Positions 11,676 through 23,082 of a stretch of 64,000 bases of DNA are shown here, piece by piece (position 1 is the first letter of the stretch; every line of letters begins with the position of its first letter). The notes beneath the pieces were generated by a model that was given only the letters and a program-made list of their open reading frames with translations, was not told the DNA's origin and ran no database searches. The stretch is from contig MU129037.1 in NCBI GenBank assembly GCA_014904985.1, forward strand, positions 119,791 to 183,790, read 5' to 3'. Source of the stretch: Hydnum rufescens UP504 (taxonomy: Eukaryota; Basidiomycota; Agaricomycetes; Cantharellales; Hydnaceae). A program made the translations under genes and the position numbers.

Positions 11676-14600
11676 ATGATGACTGCGACGAGTGGGACGG
11701 CCAATGCAGAGGTCGCCTGCCCGGGACTTGTGTCGTGGGTGAGCACAGTGCGTATGGAACTGTCATCTGCTACAGGTGCCGCAGACTTCGCCGAATTCGT
11801 TCAAGTCAAAGGCTTTGACTGGCTTGCATCTTATGTTGAAGGCGTACTCAATGACGAGTACGTGAAAAACCCTACTGTTCTCTGTTTTAATTTCTTCGAT
11901 GCCGATATGCAAGTTGTGATATGATAGACCCATATTCGAATTAGCGAAAACCCCTGGCCGTCAGAAATCTGCGAAGGACCGGCTCTCTCCAATCAAACGT
12001 ATTGCTCTCCCACCGATCAGTGCTCTCAATTTCACGTCTGCTGCTGCGGACTTATCTATGATTTCGGAGGGAGATGAAAGAGACGCGCCCTCCCTCTCGA
12101 AAAGTCTTGGTGGAAACTTCATCACAGCTTCTTCTACTTCTACTGTCTTTCCGAAAGCTCCGGTGGACTCCAACCTGCAACCATCTCACGACCGGTCTCT
12201 GGCAGGAGGTGCAAGAAGGGAACTCCGACTATCCGAACCCGAATCTTCACAGCCTACCGAAGCCCCTCAGGCTGTCTACCCAATCCCCGACCCTGTGAGC
12301 GATCCTACACCAGTTAAGGCTGTCAATCTGGAGCCTTCCCATTCGCAACCTCCCGCAGCAGACCAGAACAGAGCCGGAACAGACGAGATCGCTCCCAAAG
12401 ACGATACTGCTCAAGAGGATATCGTGGAATCTGCGATTCGCCCCGTAGTGGATCTCTCTCAAACCACGCAAGCTGCGGAGCCTGAAATTCAGATGAAGAA
12501 GACTTCTATCGAACCCGTTACAACCAATAGGGCTCCCGAGAGTCAAAATATCGCAACTACCGCAGAGGTTGCCTCCACCACTGGTATATCAGCCTCTTCG
12601 GTGCGTCCCACCGTCTCTAGGCCATCTGTCTCTCAGACCTCGCGGTTCGGGAAGGATGCCGTCATTCGCACGGTTTCTATTTCCACTCGGTTGTCAACGC
12701 ATCAGGATGTGGTTGTTCCGACCAAGCAATCCAGTCCTGCCCCTGGATCCAGAACCACTGCTCCTGCGCGGAGCTCTTGGGTGCAGCGTGCTCTTGGTGC
12801 CAGCGCAGGTTCGTCGGCCCCCTCACGACTTCGGAAGAGTTCATTTGCAGCCCGTGCTCCACCCGCCTCAACCCCTGAGACGGGTACTTCATCGTCAAGC
12901 GCTGAAGTGGTTTCTTCTACCTCAGGATCAGGTCTTAGTGAGGATAGTGGAGATAATGCCGAAAAGAATGCTGGAGCTGGGGCGAAGAGGAAGTCTGACG
13001 TGGCGCTGAACGAGGATGGTGAGGAGGATGCACAAGAGTCTTCTCGCACCAGGAAAACCCTCAAGCTGGACGGAGATGCACTACCCCCACTTCTTGGTGA
13101 GAAGCAGACGGAGCCCCAAAACTCCCTTGGGCGTCGTTCACCTCCCCATCTTCGATCCACCCGTTCTATAGTATTCAAGGCGGATTCTGGGGTCTCCAAG
13201 CACCCTCATGGTGATGGGGCCCACGAGGATGTCCCCCGATTACCTCCACATCGCCATTGGTGTCCGATGCATCAGGCCAAAAAGCAGGCTTGTCAACCCT
13301 TACTGCTCTACTTGGAACCATGCAACGACAACGAGAGGAACGAACCGTGACCATGACTACTTCCTCAGCTGCGACTACTCATCCTGCGTCAAGTCATACC
13401 CACACTCGTACGTTCAGCCTTAGCGAGTTGATCACCGAGCCGAAGAAGGAAAGCCCTTCGAGCAGTGGCAGCAGCGAGAGTTATAGCATCGATGGAAGCT
13501 CGGAAGATGAAGACGAGAACGAGACCCAAGAGATAGTGGGAACTGCTGCCGTTGAACCCCTGCCTGCTGCCAGCGCTGCTCTGCACAGCGAGAAGGTCCA
13601 GGATGCTGATGAGTCCAGTGCTGATGGAGACCAAGAAGAAAAGGACGACGTCGATATCGCCATGAAACTCCAACCCACTAGCTTCACGCCCCCAACTCCC
13701 CACCCCCCCTAAATAGTGGTTTTGCAAGTCGAGCCTATTCCATTCCTGACGCCGGGTCATCGCTCCTATCTTTCCCTGCTGTACCCTCGCATTCGTCTTC
13801 ATCGTTACTCACGAAGCAACCCTTCAATGGCCAGGCAATGCCAGGGCCTAGCCCAATCAGCACGATCTCTACGTCCAGCTCGGGCCCATCCATTTTTTCT
13901 TCCGCCTCAGCTGTTATCTCTTCCATATTCTCCTCCAAACCTGTTAGTCTTTTCCATGGTACTTCACAACAGCAATCGCAACAACATCAGCCCACACCCC
14001 AGGCGCTTCCACAATCCACTCGTGACACGGTTCTGAAATTCAATCCATTTGCTGCGTCACCGAAGGGGAACCGCGAGGCAGAACATTCTCCTCCCATCAA
14101 TATCAAGATCAACCCATTCCTTCCGTCTCCCTCTCCAAAAGAAAATCGCCATCCTTCTCTAGAACCCAAGTCGACGCGTGGCACGCAGATGCCCATATCG
14201 CAATCTCAGTCTACTGTCGCTTCATCACAGGCTACTGGAGCTAGCTGGTTCAATGGGAGTCAGCCCTCAGTCTATAGTCGGGATTCGATAGGCGAGGGTG
14301 AAGGTTTCGAAACGGATTTTACTCAGTCGCAGCCTCCGCTCGAGTCTCAGGATAAGGGGATGCATTGGCACGACACGAAACCAGACGTCAAGTCCCCAGC
14401 CCCCAGTGACCTTCGTGTCGTTTCCGCGACAATTTCTAATAACAGTGAGGTCGATGAAGCCTACCATTTCGATATCGGTGAGGAGGATAGTGGAATGGAA
14501 GACCCAACATCGGGTCCCTCGGAGGTGTGTTTATTTCTCGAGGTGTGTGAGGGAAGTTCGAGTAAACTTGATAACTATCTCGTGCAGCCGTTCGTTGAAC

Positions 14601-15903
14601 CTACTCCTCCAAGTCCAATTGCAAGCCAACCTCCCGCGGTTCCGCCCAGGTCAGAATCCTCTTCATACGCAGAATGCTGCATGGACGGCGGCCCTGACCA
14701 TTGTTGTCTCCGCAGGGTCGATGAAGGGCTCACTGTGAAAGCCAAGACTCCGAAGAAAGTTCCTAGTATGTACGGACTCTCAGCAGCGATGAAGAAGAAG
14801 GTATTATTGCAAGTTTGGTTGATGAAAGACTGTTCATGTTCTGATTAGACTCGTTGCACAGGATGCCGAAGACCAAAAGGCCAAGGCCGCCCAAGACGAA
14901 AAGAGACTTGCGAAACTTCGTAGGGACGAGGATGACCAGACCAAGGGTGCGGAATCCTCCCAAAAGAAAGAGGAATCAGAGAAACGAAAGAGAGAGGACC
15001 AGCCAGCTTCAGGAAAGCCTATCAAAAAGGTGCGTCTTCTTTAGAGGAACACGCGCCAGGTCAATTGATCGAATCCACATCCCAAGCCTGAAGAGGATGT
15101 TACCTTGCCTGGGAAGAAACGCAAGCTCGATGTAGACGCGAAACCCGCGGAGAAATTCAAACCAGTAACAAAAGCAACCCTCAAGAATGCCCTCTCCGCT
15201 TCTCAACTTGTCCCTCAGCAAGCTGGCCACTCTCGCTCCCAATCCCAAACTCGTGCGATCGCAACTAAGCCCAGCTTCAAGCCGGTCCCTTCGGTGCCCT
15301 CTTTATCGTCTTCTACGGTCAAACTTGTTGGTGCCAAGGCCCCCGAATCAAACAAGTCTGGGCCCAGTGCGATCCTTACCAAGACTGCAGTCGCGATGGC
15401 GAATAGTGCCAGTACAAGTAGCATGAGTGCTGCCGCGCTCCACAAGGTCCCTTCGCAAACTCTGCGTGCCAAGATGCACGATCATCTCCAGGCTCAAATT
15501 GCTAGGGAGAGAGCAAAGGCAAAGGAAGAAGCGATGGAGGATGAGAATATCGAACTGCCAGATATTGCTAGCGAGTGCGTGATAATGCTTGCTGACTTGT
15601 GTGGCCTTGGATGTGACGAGCCGTGTTCCTCGTAGATATTCCAACTCGGATGAAGAAGACGCTCCACGGTACGAGGTGGCCGAGTGGGCGGACCCGAAAA
15701 AAGTGGAAGAACAGTTGGACGCGCAGGGAGACATTAATCCGGATGATATCTTCGGTCCTATCGGGACGCTGGACATGGCCAAAGTGTTCAACGCCAAGAG
15801 CAGCAAGTTCCGCTCCCGGACTAGCTCCGCCAACTGGAATGGAGGCGATGCGCTGACGCCTGCCGAGGAGTTGGAGTACAACAGGAAAATGGGCTTCAAG
15901 TGA
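11676..15903 (+). CDS. INCENP: Inner centromere protein (INCENP/Sli15)
   Basis: Scaffold of the chromosomal passenger complex, which places and activates Aurora kinase at centromeres and the spindle midzone. The diagnostic C-terminal IN-box is clear: DEEDAPRYEVAEWADPKKVE, then INPDDIFGPIGTLDMAKVF. Ahead of it is a long charged, helix-prone stretch (KAKAAQDEKRLAKLRRDEDD), as in the INCENP single-helix region, and Ser/Pro-rich disorder fills the rest. Proposed exons are 11676-11857, 11928-13210, 13276-14524, 14588-14649, 14716-14800, 14862-15029, 15087-15574 and 15636-15903. Adding one base to the C7 run at 13703-13709 makes the total exactly 1261 codons. Without it, the frame stops at 13710. 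Two introns (63 and 66 bp) are multiples of three and contain no stop. The N-terminal start is the first Met of the open frame and is less certain than the C-terminus. Confidence 0.88.
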
Positions 15904-15936
15904 CTTGGACCTCTATTTTGCCGGCCAGTCCGGATT

Positions 15937-15960
15937 TTTCTTTCTTTCTTTCTTTCTTTC
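15937..15960 (+). repeat. (TTTC)n microsatellite
   Basis: Five to six perfect TTTC units just downstream of the INCENP stop codon, in its presumed 3' UTR. Likely polymorphic in length. Confidence 0.9.
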
Positions 15961-16525
15961 ACATGCATACGTTTTACTCCCTCAAGCAAAGCACTACTTA
16001 TTGTATGATATCTTATGTGTGTAGATCCCTCATATATGCCATATGCAGAGGCCATGGACCAAAAACCAACAGGTGCCAAAGCGAGCGCGCCGCGTCCGAG
16101 CCCGTGATCCTGGACCATGAGATATCCAAAATTATCTCCTTTATGCCAGTGAGGGTATGCGATCGCGAAATGTAGAGCCAAGGGGCAGGTACGAGAGCGT
16201 AGAGGGATCCTCACGGTATGGTTTTATACTGAAGAGTGCATGGAGAAAGTGGAACCTCGTCGTGTCCACTGAATGACGGAAGAAAGATTGCACTGGACAT
16301 CGGTTTGCATTGCGATCGAGTTTCCTGATCTGGAGGAGTCAGAGGGACACAGTGGAATGCCCTACTGAGAGCGTTCCGATTCAGGGTCAGGATTATGACA
16401 CACCAAAAATATTGGGCGCGTCTAGATTGGGAAGTTGATGTCGGGGAGACCTGAAGATTCGAGCAAGAGAAAGAATTGGTGGTCGCTCGGTACAGTAGCA
16501 CGCAAGTATATTGACGTGCATATCA

Positions 16526-17228
16526 TCAGGCCTTTTCTTTGGCGGCACTTTCTATCCCTTCCCAGTACCTGAGCCGAATGCTCGACTTGAGGGCGGAGTC
16601 ATAGTCTTCTCTCGCAAAAGCCTTTTCGATGGCCTGAACCTCGAGATTTATACGGTCTAGACAGAAAAAAATTCAATAATGCAGGAGATATAGAGTCAGA
16701 TATCACCCCACCCTTATTCCTTCGTCGCACTTCAGCGATCTCTTCCTCGGATCTGGCTTCTTCCAGCTCTTCTCTAGCCTCCATGACCTCGATGATGAAG
16801 TCCTGCTGCCCATCCACATTTCCCTCTAACTTGGCAGTCTCGCCAATTTCTAGCCCCCGAAGAGACAGTAAATACTCCGCTCGTTTGAGTGGGGACAGGA
16901 GCGTTTCATAAGCTTTATTTATGTGTGCGGATTGAGTGCCGGCTTCATCGACTGCTTCCTGCATTTCTCCGCACGCGTCAATCATGCCTGATTACGGTCC
17001 AATGCTTTGACAGGATCCTACCTGGCCTTTCCCAGACCATGCATCTGGATGAGCAAGCCGTTGTGCTTTCAGAAAATTGCGCTTTAATGTGATCGCATCG
17101 ACCACGAATGGGTTGGGGTGATCGGGAAGATTGAAGAGAGAGTGATAGGGAGATACGGTCTTGGAAGAGAGAGAACGACTCAAGTTGAATATCCCAGGAG
17201 CAGCAGGCCGTCCGAGTCGTAGTAGCAT
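16526..17228 (-). CDS. JAC1: Fe-S cluster co-chaperone HSCB/Jac1
   Basis: Mitochondrial J-protein that delivers the Isu scaffold to the Hsp70 Ssq1-type chaperone for Fe-S cluster transfer. Three exons (17228-17022, 16958-16712, 16656-16526) give 194 residues in perfect frame. The N-terminus (MLLRLGRPAAPGIF...) is Arg-containing, has no acidic residues and looks like a mitochondrial presequence. The J-domain carries HPD (in QRLAHPDAWSGKG), followed by QSAHINKAYETLLSPLKRAE, the very conserved family block. The C-terminal HSCB domain (QDFIIEVMEAREELEEARSE...) binds the Isu scaffold and ends in YDSALKSSIRLRYWEGIESA. The length is as usual for Jac1. It is divergently transcribed from the DysF gene with 102 bp between start codons. 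Confidence 0.92.
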
Positions 17229-17330
17229 TACATAATGCGGGAAAGTCCGCGTGCGTCATAGCTAGTGTCTGAACTCCATTCCTCCTGCATATCCTCGTGA
17301 GGGTATCCCAGGGGAATTTCCCTTGCGAAA
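17229..17330. promoter_or_regulatory. Bidirectional promoter HSCB / DysF gene
   Basis: Only 102 bp separate the start codons of two divergent genes, so both core promoters and 5' UTRs must lie here or overlap the coding starts. No TATA box is evident on either strand. Shared regulation is an inference from spacing alone. Confidence 0.55.
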
Positions 17331-18385
17331 ATGTCCCAGGACTCTTTGAGGCCGGTTCATCTAACGGCACAGCACTCGTCAGACGTCGCCAAGGTTAATT
17401 CACATCTCGCTGCTGCGAGAAAACGGTTCCGTTTTTGGTCAACTAATAAGCGAGAGGCCCAAACTCGTCGAGATAAACCTGCCGTTCCTGTCGATTTAGA
17501 CTCGGAGAGTGACGGCGAGGACGAACAACGTCTTAGGGATAGGATCGTAACTCAATTGAAACGCAGAGGCACTCCAGGCACCGATGGTGCAAAGGAGACA
17601 GTAGAACGCCCTCCAATTCTTCTGGTAGATGAAAGAGCCCATATGATAGACGGAACGACGGCTCAAGACTTGTATCAATGGGCAGTATTGTATGAAAATC
17701 AAAGAGGGTGCGCCTTCTCTTGTGCTATGTTGTGTGGTTAAAGTAACCGTGGCCACGGATGATTGAAGTATCACATTGTTTGGGATGGCTTGGTACTCCT
17801 CCAGAGGTCTACTTCCAGGGGATCCACCCGCCTTCACTATCCCCGTCGAGCACGGTAATGCGGGCCCCAAGAGTATGTCCACGCCTCATACGCTGCGCGA
17901 TTTCCAGCTTCCGGACGGCACTTGGCTATGGGTGTCCAAGTCGTGGCTTGTCCAGATGGCAGGAAATGGGGGCTCCCATGATGGATTCGAGTATAATTGG
18001 TGTTTTCGGAAAAAGGGGTATATATGACATTCTCCTATCACCACTGTGGATCGCTGACCCTCCGAATCATAGATGGCGTAGCTTTCCTGGGTTTTTAAAC
18101 ACGGGTGGATGGGTTCGGCGCAGACAGTGGGTTAGGTTGATGATGCGCCCGGCGGATCTGCCTCTGGGAGACGATTCGACGCCCGGCAGTGTCCAGAATC
18201 CAGACGATGAACGGAACCCGGTGTGGCAAGGGAATGCACAGGACGATTGGGTGAGATGTCGTCAAAAACTGCGTTCTATTGGAACAGACAGGGGAAAGAT
18301 CGCCTTGTGGCGATGGTGGCTCGCACATTCCATCTCTTTGGCAGATTCCAAGAAACCGGTCAAATTGACGGCAGCTGAAGAGTGA
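17331..18385 (+). CDS. DysF (dysferlin/peroxin) domain protein, Spo73/Mug65-like
   Basis: A 312-residue protein from three exons (17331-17707, 17769-18017, 18073-18385) that join in perfect frame. The DysF domain fills the C-terminal two thirds: the N-part has AWYSSRGLLPGDPPAFTIP and LPDGTWLWVSKSW, then EYNWCFRKKGWRSFPG, then WVRRRQWVRLMM, with the Trp/Arg pattern that stacks in this fold. DysF domains occur in peroxins Pex24/Pex30-32, TECPR1 and the sporulation proteins Spo71/Spo73. This protein has no transmembrane helices or reticulon-like segment, so it resembles the soluble Spo73/Mug65 group more than the ER peroxins. The N-terminal 100 residues are charged and disordered. A role at membrane contact sites or in spore membrane growth is inference. 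The next gene starts 35 bp after its stop. Confidence 0.8.
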
Positions 18386-18420
18386 AATTCACCCTTTATA
18401 TCGATTCTCAATTATTCACG

Positions 18421-18854
18421 ATGGCTTCCTCAAACAGTGATCCTCCGAAAGCCCTAGAATTCGATATCCAGCAAGATACAGAAAAGGAGGTCTTCTGCAG
18501 TATATGTCAAGCACCATTCGAAAAATCGGAGCGTCTACAGCAACACTTCCTTGGATGAGCACAGCGACTTGATTAAACCATCTGATATGTCACCAGAGCA
18601 CGGACCTGTTCAACGAGCGTGGATAGTGTCTGTATTAAATGCATACGTACGTAGCCCTTTCATACCGTTTTCTTTGCGTTTGGCGTTTGGCTTAGAGAGG
18701 TCATCTACAGACGACTGACATCCTTTTGTCTTTCATATACCCTTCTTCACGCGTAATATTTGTTCGGATGCTTATGACCAACGGCGTGGATGTTCATAAG
18801 TATTGTGACGCGCTCTCGAGGGATTTTTGGAGCGCCAAGGAAACGTTGGCCTGA
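18421..18854 (+). CDS. Small C2H2 zinc-finger protein, frame broken
   Basis: Starts with MASSNSDPPKALEFDIQQD and runs into a zinc finger CSICQAPFEKSERLQQH, but hits TGA at 18556. Moving one frame at 18549-18555 restores the second histidine spacing (H-F-L-D-E-H, four residues between) and continues into WIVSVLNAY. A 49-bp intron (18647-18695) then joins in phase 0 to 52 more codons, ending GVDVHKYCDALSRDFWSAKE and stop 18852-18854. The finger geometry (C-x2-C-x12-H-x4-H) after correction argues that the frame break is one lost base or a recent lesion. I recognise no wider family, and one finger with no basic region does not predict a DNA target. It begins 35 bp downstream of the DysF stop. 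Confidence 0.5.
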
Positions 18855-19019
18855 ATATCATTCTGTATTTTGTTCCTCTCATCGCTTATCCTCTTTATTC
18901 GCTTCCCAATTCTTTCTTATCCACACATACCCTCATGTATGACTCTGGCGCGTTGTTGTTTGTTGTAGTGTATTTGCATCCAGACCCGGAGCTTAAATAA
19001 CAGTTATCTGCGGCCTGTC

Positions 19020-19094
19020 GCCGTTCCCCGTTTCTTATATACCCTCTACCCAGTCTCCAAAACACTCTCTCACTCCCTCCGATCGTGTGTTATC
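19020..19094 (+). promoter_or_regulatory. TATA-like core promoter and pyrimidine-rich leader
   Basis: A TTATATA element at about 19035-19041 lies some 55 bp before the ATG at 19095 and is followed by a C/T-rich leader, a common arrangement in highly expressed basidiomycete genes. The assignment rests on position and motif only. Confidence 0.35.
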
Positions 19095-20312
19095 ATGCGT
19101 TCGACCAGTGCTCTCTTCCCTCTTTTCGTCTCTGCAAGTCTCGCACGCACACTCTCACTTCTTGGCCCAAGAGGCAGCGTTATCGACCCCGCCGGCGGCA
19201 GTGGCAGCCCAGATCTTGTCTCAAATCTACTCGGTGGTCCACATATGCTTCCTCGGCGCACATCGCCTTCTTCGAACAAACACGATCATGGCCATCGTCA
19301 TCGACACTCACACAACGGCAAGCCAAAACCCATGTATCGGACTCGAACGCGACCAGTCCTGCTGTCCCACCTGCCGAACCCGTCTCCAAACACCACGTTA
19401 ATCCGTCGCCCTTATCACAGCTCCTCTCTGGAGAGCCACAAAACGAAAAGCGCGTTGTTCATGGTTTTGGGCTCGCTATGGGGAAGATGAAGAGGAAGGT
19501 CTTGCACTCCATGGAACTAATAACCTTGCCAGGATCGATGGTTTGGACGCTATCATCACGCACCTTACGATTTACCGAGACGATATCTCGGGAAATTGCG
19601 ATGCTCTGCGTAGGTTCCCCTCGTTGCCATCTCGCAGTCTGTTTCCAAGAGTCATTCTAACGTTTCTGCTGCTTCTAGAGGGTTTTTCGTAAGCAATCTC
19701 GCGAAGCATCCTTTGTTGTAAGCACTATGGAATGTTACTATGATTTCTCGTCGTCCCTCTAACACGTTGGCTCTTTTCAGCCCACTCACCTTTTCGAAAC
19801 TGGCGTCGCAGGGACGTTTCATCGATTTTCAGACTTCTGTCAATCTTTTTTCGACAACACTACATAGTCTGGGCGATGACAAGGGCCTCGCCAACTATGA
19901 CCGCTCAGATGAATTAGAAACGCTCATAAAAGATGGTAAGTTGTTTCTTGATTCCTGCTTCTGTCTACTCTAACTCCATGCGTTTAGTCGTGAACGCGGT
20001 CAAGGACACTCTCAATTCTGTCGACAGTTTGGTGTTCTCCGTTCCACTTCTCGGTAGTACTTTAGGACCGGGTACGTAGCTTTGCCCACTGAAGCTATGA
20101 CTTTTGAATCATGATCCATCTCTCTTCATCTAGTGGTTTACTCGCTGAAGTGCACGCTGGATGACACTCTCAATGCGACGGAAAATCTGCTGGACGGTGT
20201 GATGAACCTGGCCGGCATCCACTGCGTTAATGGATTACTCAACCCGCTTATCGCGGTCACTATCGACTTGGTGTGCCAACTCATCGCACTCAAAGGCCTG
20301 TGTGTGGTTTGA
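19095..20312 (+). CDS. Putative secreted protein, family unknown
   Basis: The N-terminus MRSTSALFPLFVSASLARTL is a plausible signal peptide. It is followed by a Gly/Ser segment, a His-rich stretch (HDHGHRHRHSHNG) and a Thr/Ser/Pro linker. The second half is helical and amphipathic: LARIDGLDAIITHLTIYRDD, later LKCTLDDTLNATENLLDGVM and HCVNGLLNPLIAVTIDLVCQ, ending in GLCVV. This resembles small secreted helical-bundle proteins common in Agaricomycetes, but I cannot name a family. The 3' exons are clear, with introns near 19936-19986 and 20072-20134. In the 5' part the frame moves twice. Both moves are repaired by one base each, in the A run 19325-19328 and the GGG at 19469-19471. Introns near 19609-19679 are uncertain. 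Confidence 0.55.
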
Positions 20313-20590
20313 ACCTTGCCGATTACTATTCTACGACGAAACGACATAACGACACCGCGCATTGTATCTCTTGACATTCACACTTAGACTCACAATCGAC
20401 CGTGCATCCAATCCAATCCAATCACACTTCTACACCATACACTACACTACTCTTATACACTGGCGACTTGTACTGACTCGGTGTACTTTTACGATCATCT
20501 ACAGTAGAAATCACAAATCACATGCGTTCTGTTAGCTGATTACGTGGCTGATTACTTGGTTTTGTTCCGATCGCGAGCGAGTCTTGAGCG

Positions 20591-21712
20591 ATGCCCGTCA
20601 CGGTGAGCGAGTCCAAAGTCTCCGTTGAGCTGGCCAACGGATCCGCGGTGGAAATTCTGGTGTTTGGAGCGAACGTCATCTCTTGGAGATCGCCCAATGT
20701 CGACGGTCATGGTGTGAAGGAACGCTTCTTCCTCTCCAAGAAATCGGCGTTGGATGGGAGCAAGGCTGTGAGGTCCGAGGAAAATACTCATTCGCACCAC
20801 GCATTCATCTACTGATCCTATCAGGTCAGAGGAGGAATTCCGATCGTGTTTCCCTTCTTCGGGTCGCCCAATCGTGAGGAGCACAAAGTGTTCCCATCAC
20901 ACGGTTTCGGGCGCACGGAGAAGTGGAAATACGACGGGATTGTTTCGGAGACCAAGTCTAGTACTTCTGTTAAATTTGGTAGGTGTTTACTGCAACAAAG
21001 GAGGTCATTTCGATGATGATGTCTCCAATCGGCTTGCATCGCAGTCTTGGAGCCATCGGCGCATATCAAAGTCAAATTCCCGTTCCAATTCATTCTCCAG
21101 TACATCGTCACGATCTCCTTGCACGAGCTCAGTACCACTCTCCGTGTAACGAACCCTGCTTCGTCAACCTCGACACTCACACATCAGGCGCTTCTGCATA
21201 ATTACATTGCTGCTCATCCTTCGTCCAGTATCACGATCGCCCCCCTTACCGACCTGACTTACACTGACAAGGTGAAGGGGGGCGTCGAAGTTGTAGAGCA
21301 ACGTGCGCTCGTCGACGTCAAGGAGTCGACGGATTCAGTGTACAAAGGCGCGCCTGGAGAGTATCACGTTCGCTGGACGGGCGGTGGCGTGGATATCAAG
21401 ACGACGGGATTCCCTGATGTGGTCGTCTGGAATCCGCAGAAAGAGATCGGATCGAAGATGGCCGATATGGAAGACGGAGGATGGTGGGTTTCCATATATT
21501 CCATTATTTCTGGACTTTTCCCCCCCCCTCCCCCTCCCTTGCCGGCGGGCGGGCGTGCGCAGGTGCTGTAGTTGATTGTTGTTCCTGGGTTCTTTTTTTT
21601 TTCTTTCTGCAGGGAACGATATGTCTGCGTCGAGCCTGGTTTCGTTTCGGCTTGGAATACTCTGGCGCCTGGGGAGACTTGGGTTGGAACGCAGATTTTT
21701 CGCCCTCTGTGA
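20591..21712 (+). CDS. Glucose-6-phosphate 1-epimerase
   Basis: Aldose 1-epimerase-fold enzyme that interconverts the alpha and beta anomers of hexose-6-phosphates in the cytosol (yeast YMR099C type). Four exons (20591-20767, 20825-20978, 21045-21483, 21613-21712) give exactly 289 residues. Visible family blocks are GGIPIVFPFFG, the active-site segment FPSHGFGRTEKW with its His, a second conserved His in LLHNYIA, then VVVWNPQKEIGSKMADM, and WERYVCVEPG with the catalytic Glu. The length matches the family (about 280-300). The last intron (129 bp) is longer than its neighbours and has a long pyrimidine tract. All intron joints are GT..AG and in phase, so this locus shows no sequence defect. Confidence 0.92.
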
Positions 21713-23082
21713 CTATACTACCTGACGTCCCACCCCCCCTGGCTCCCTGTACGTTTGTAGCCTGTACTTATATTTACGCCCGATATAGAGATGTTGAAGC
21801 AAGTGTACATATGATGATGATGACGACGGCGATCCCTGAACATCCACGGCGGCCCGTCTTGCGTTTATGATCTTTATCTTTGCTCTCTTTTTGCCGTGGG
21901 AGAGCTCTCACTTTGACACCTCATGTCAAGGACTTGGCATTTTTGCATTGCCATTTCTATTGACGATTTTCTGATACAGACTGTATGTAGGCTGATGACT
22001 ATAGCTGATGCACCCATGGGACCGGGATGCCAATCAGTAAAAAAAGAAGCATCAATGTCAGGTGTCGATTGCAATTGAAACCTTGTGGTGTTCGGCATGC
22101 GCACAATATTAATGCTATGAGAGCCTAATGGATGATCTTTAAGAGAAGTGCGTAGAGGATCACATGACCTCGGCAACTGCATCCAGTACTGTATTCGCGG
22201 CGCATCCATATGCTTCTAGGGTTGGCAACTGTGAATTAGAGTTTCCGGGGGGGGGGCCCGGGTGGTCTTATCCACAACTTTTGGTGAGCTGCTACGTGTG
22301 CTAGCATTTATTGTGGTTAGGTGGTTGAGCTGCGGCAGGTGCCGTGTTGACCGATTCTTAACCCCGAGGTGGTCTCATGATTTTTTCCGTGGCATCCTTA
22401 GTTTGCTCCTTTTCGAGTAAGGGCTGCTTGGAATGTTAGCTGTACATGGGATAAGTCGAACGCTCTCGACCTCGGTGTCTTCTGCGGCTACACCATTATC
22501 GCGGTCTCTGAAGTGGCTTCTTCTCGCCTGCTACCCATGGGAAGTGCAATGAGAAGTTATCCACGCGGTTCTGTCAATGAATCTTGGCTATACCAGGGTC
22601 CATTCATGCCGTTATGCATGAGCGGTGTGACACGGAACCCTGGTAGACTTGTTCATAAGTATGAGACCCTCTTCTGTTGAGAACAGTCCGAGACGGGTGC
22701 GCGGCATTTTTAAACCAGGCCTTTGGATTCTGTCGAATGAATTACGGGCTTTGCGCCAAGACCGCGTACCTTTGGGCCATAAATGGTAATTTTGGTGAGT
22801 CACGATTATGGGGATTCGACTCATCCTCTTTGGTTTGGGGGCAAAATGCGAGCTGATGTGGGCCATTAGAGAAGCAGGAGAGAAGGGCTGGCGTGGGGAG
22901 GAGGGGTATCTAGGGTATATATTTCTTCCAAAAATGGGCCGAGGTGATCGTGGGTAACATGTTATCTTACATACAGTATTCCACCGGCTGCGAAAATCAA
23001 TCAAGCATGACATGTACAGTGGCTGTTGCCCCTTCTTAACTGCTACTCCTACTGCGGCTTGCCCCAGCAGTCCCCCCAAAGC
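21713..23082. other. Intergenic, no gene seen
   Basis: Only short open frames without conserved content. A G9 run flanked by CCCGGG-type sequence lies near 22245-22262. The region should contain the 3' UTR of the epimerase and the promoter of the MFS gene. Confidence 0.5.

Noticed and set aside
13649..13716. An intron across the C7 run in INCENP
   Set aside because: The only possible donor, GTCGAT, is poor, and the total coding length becomes an exact multiple of three with one added base.
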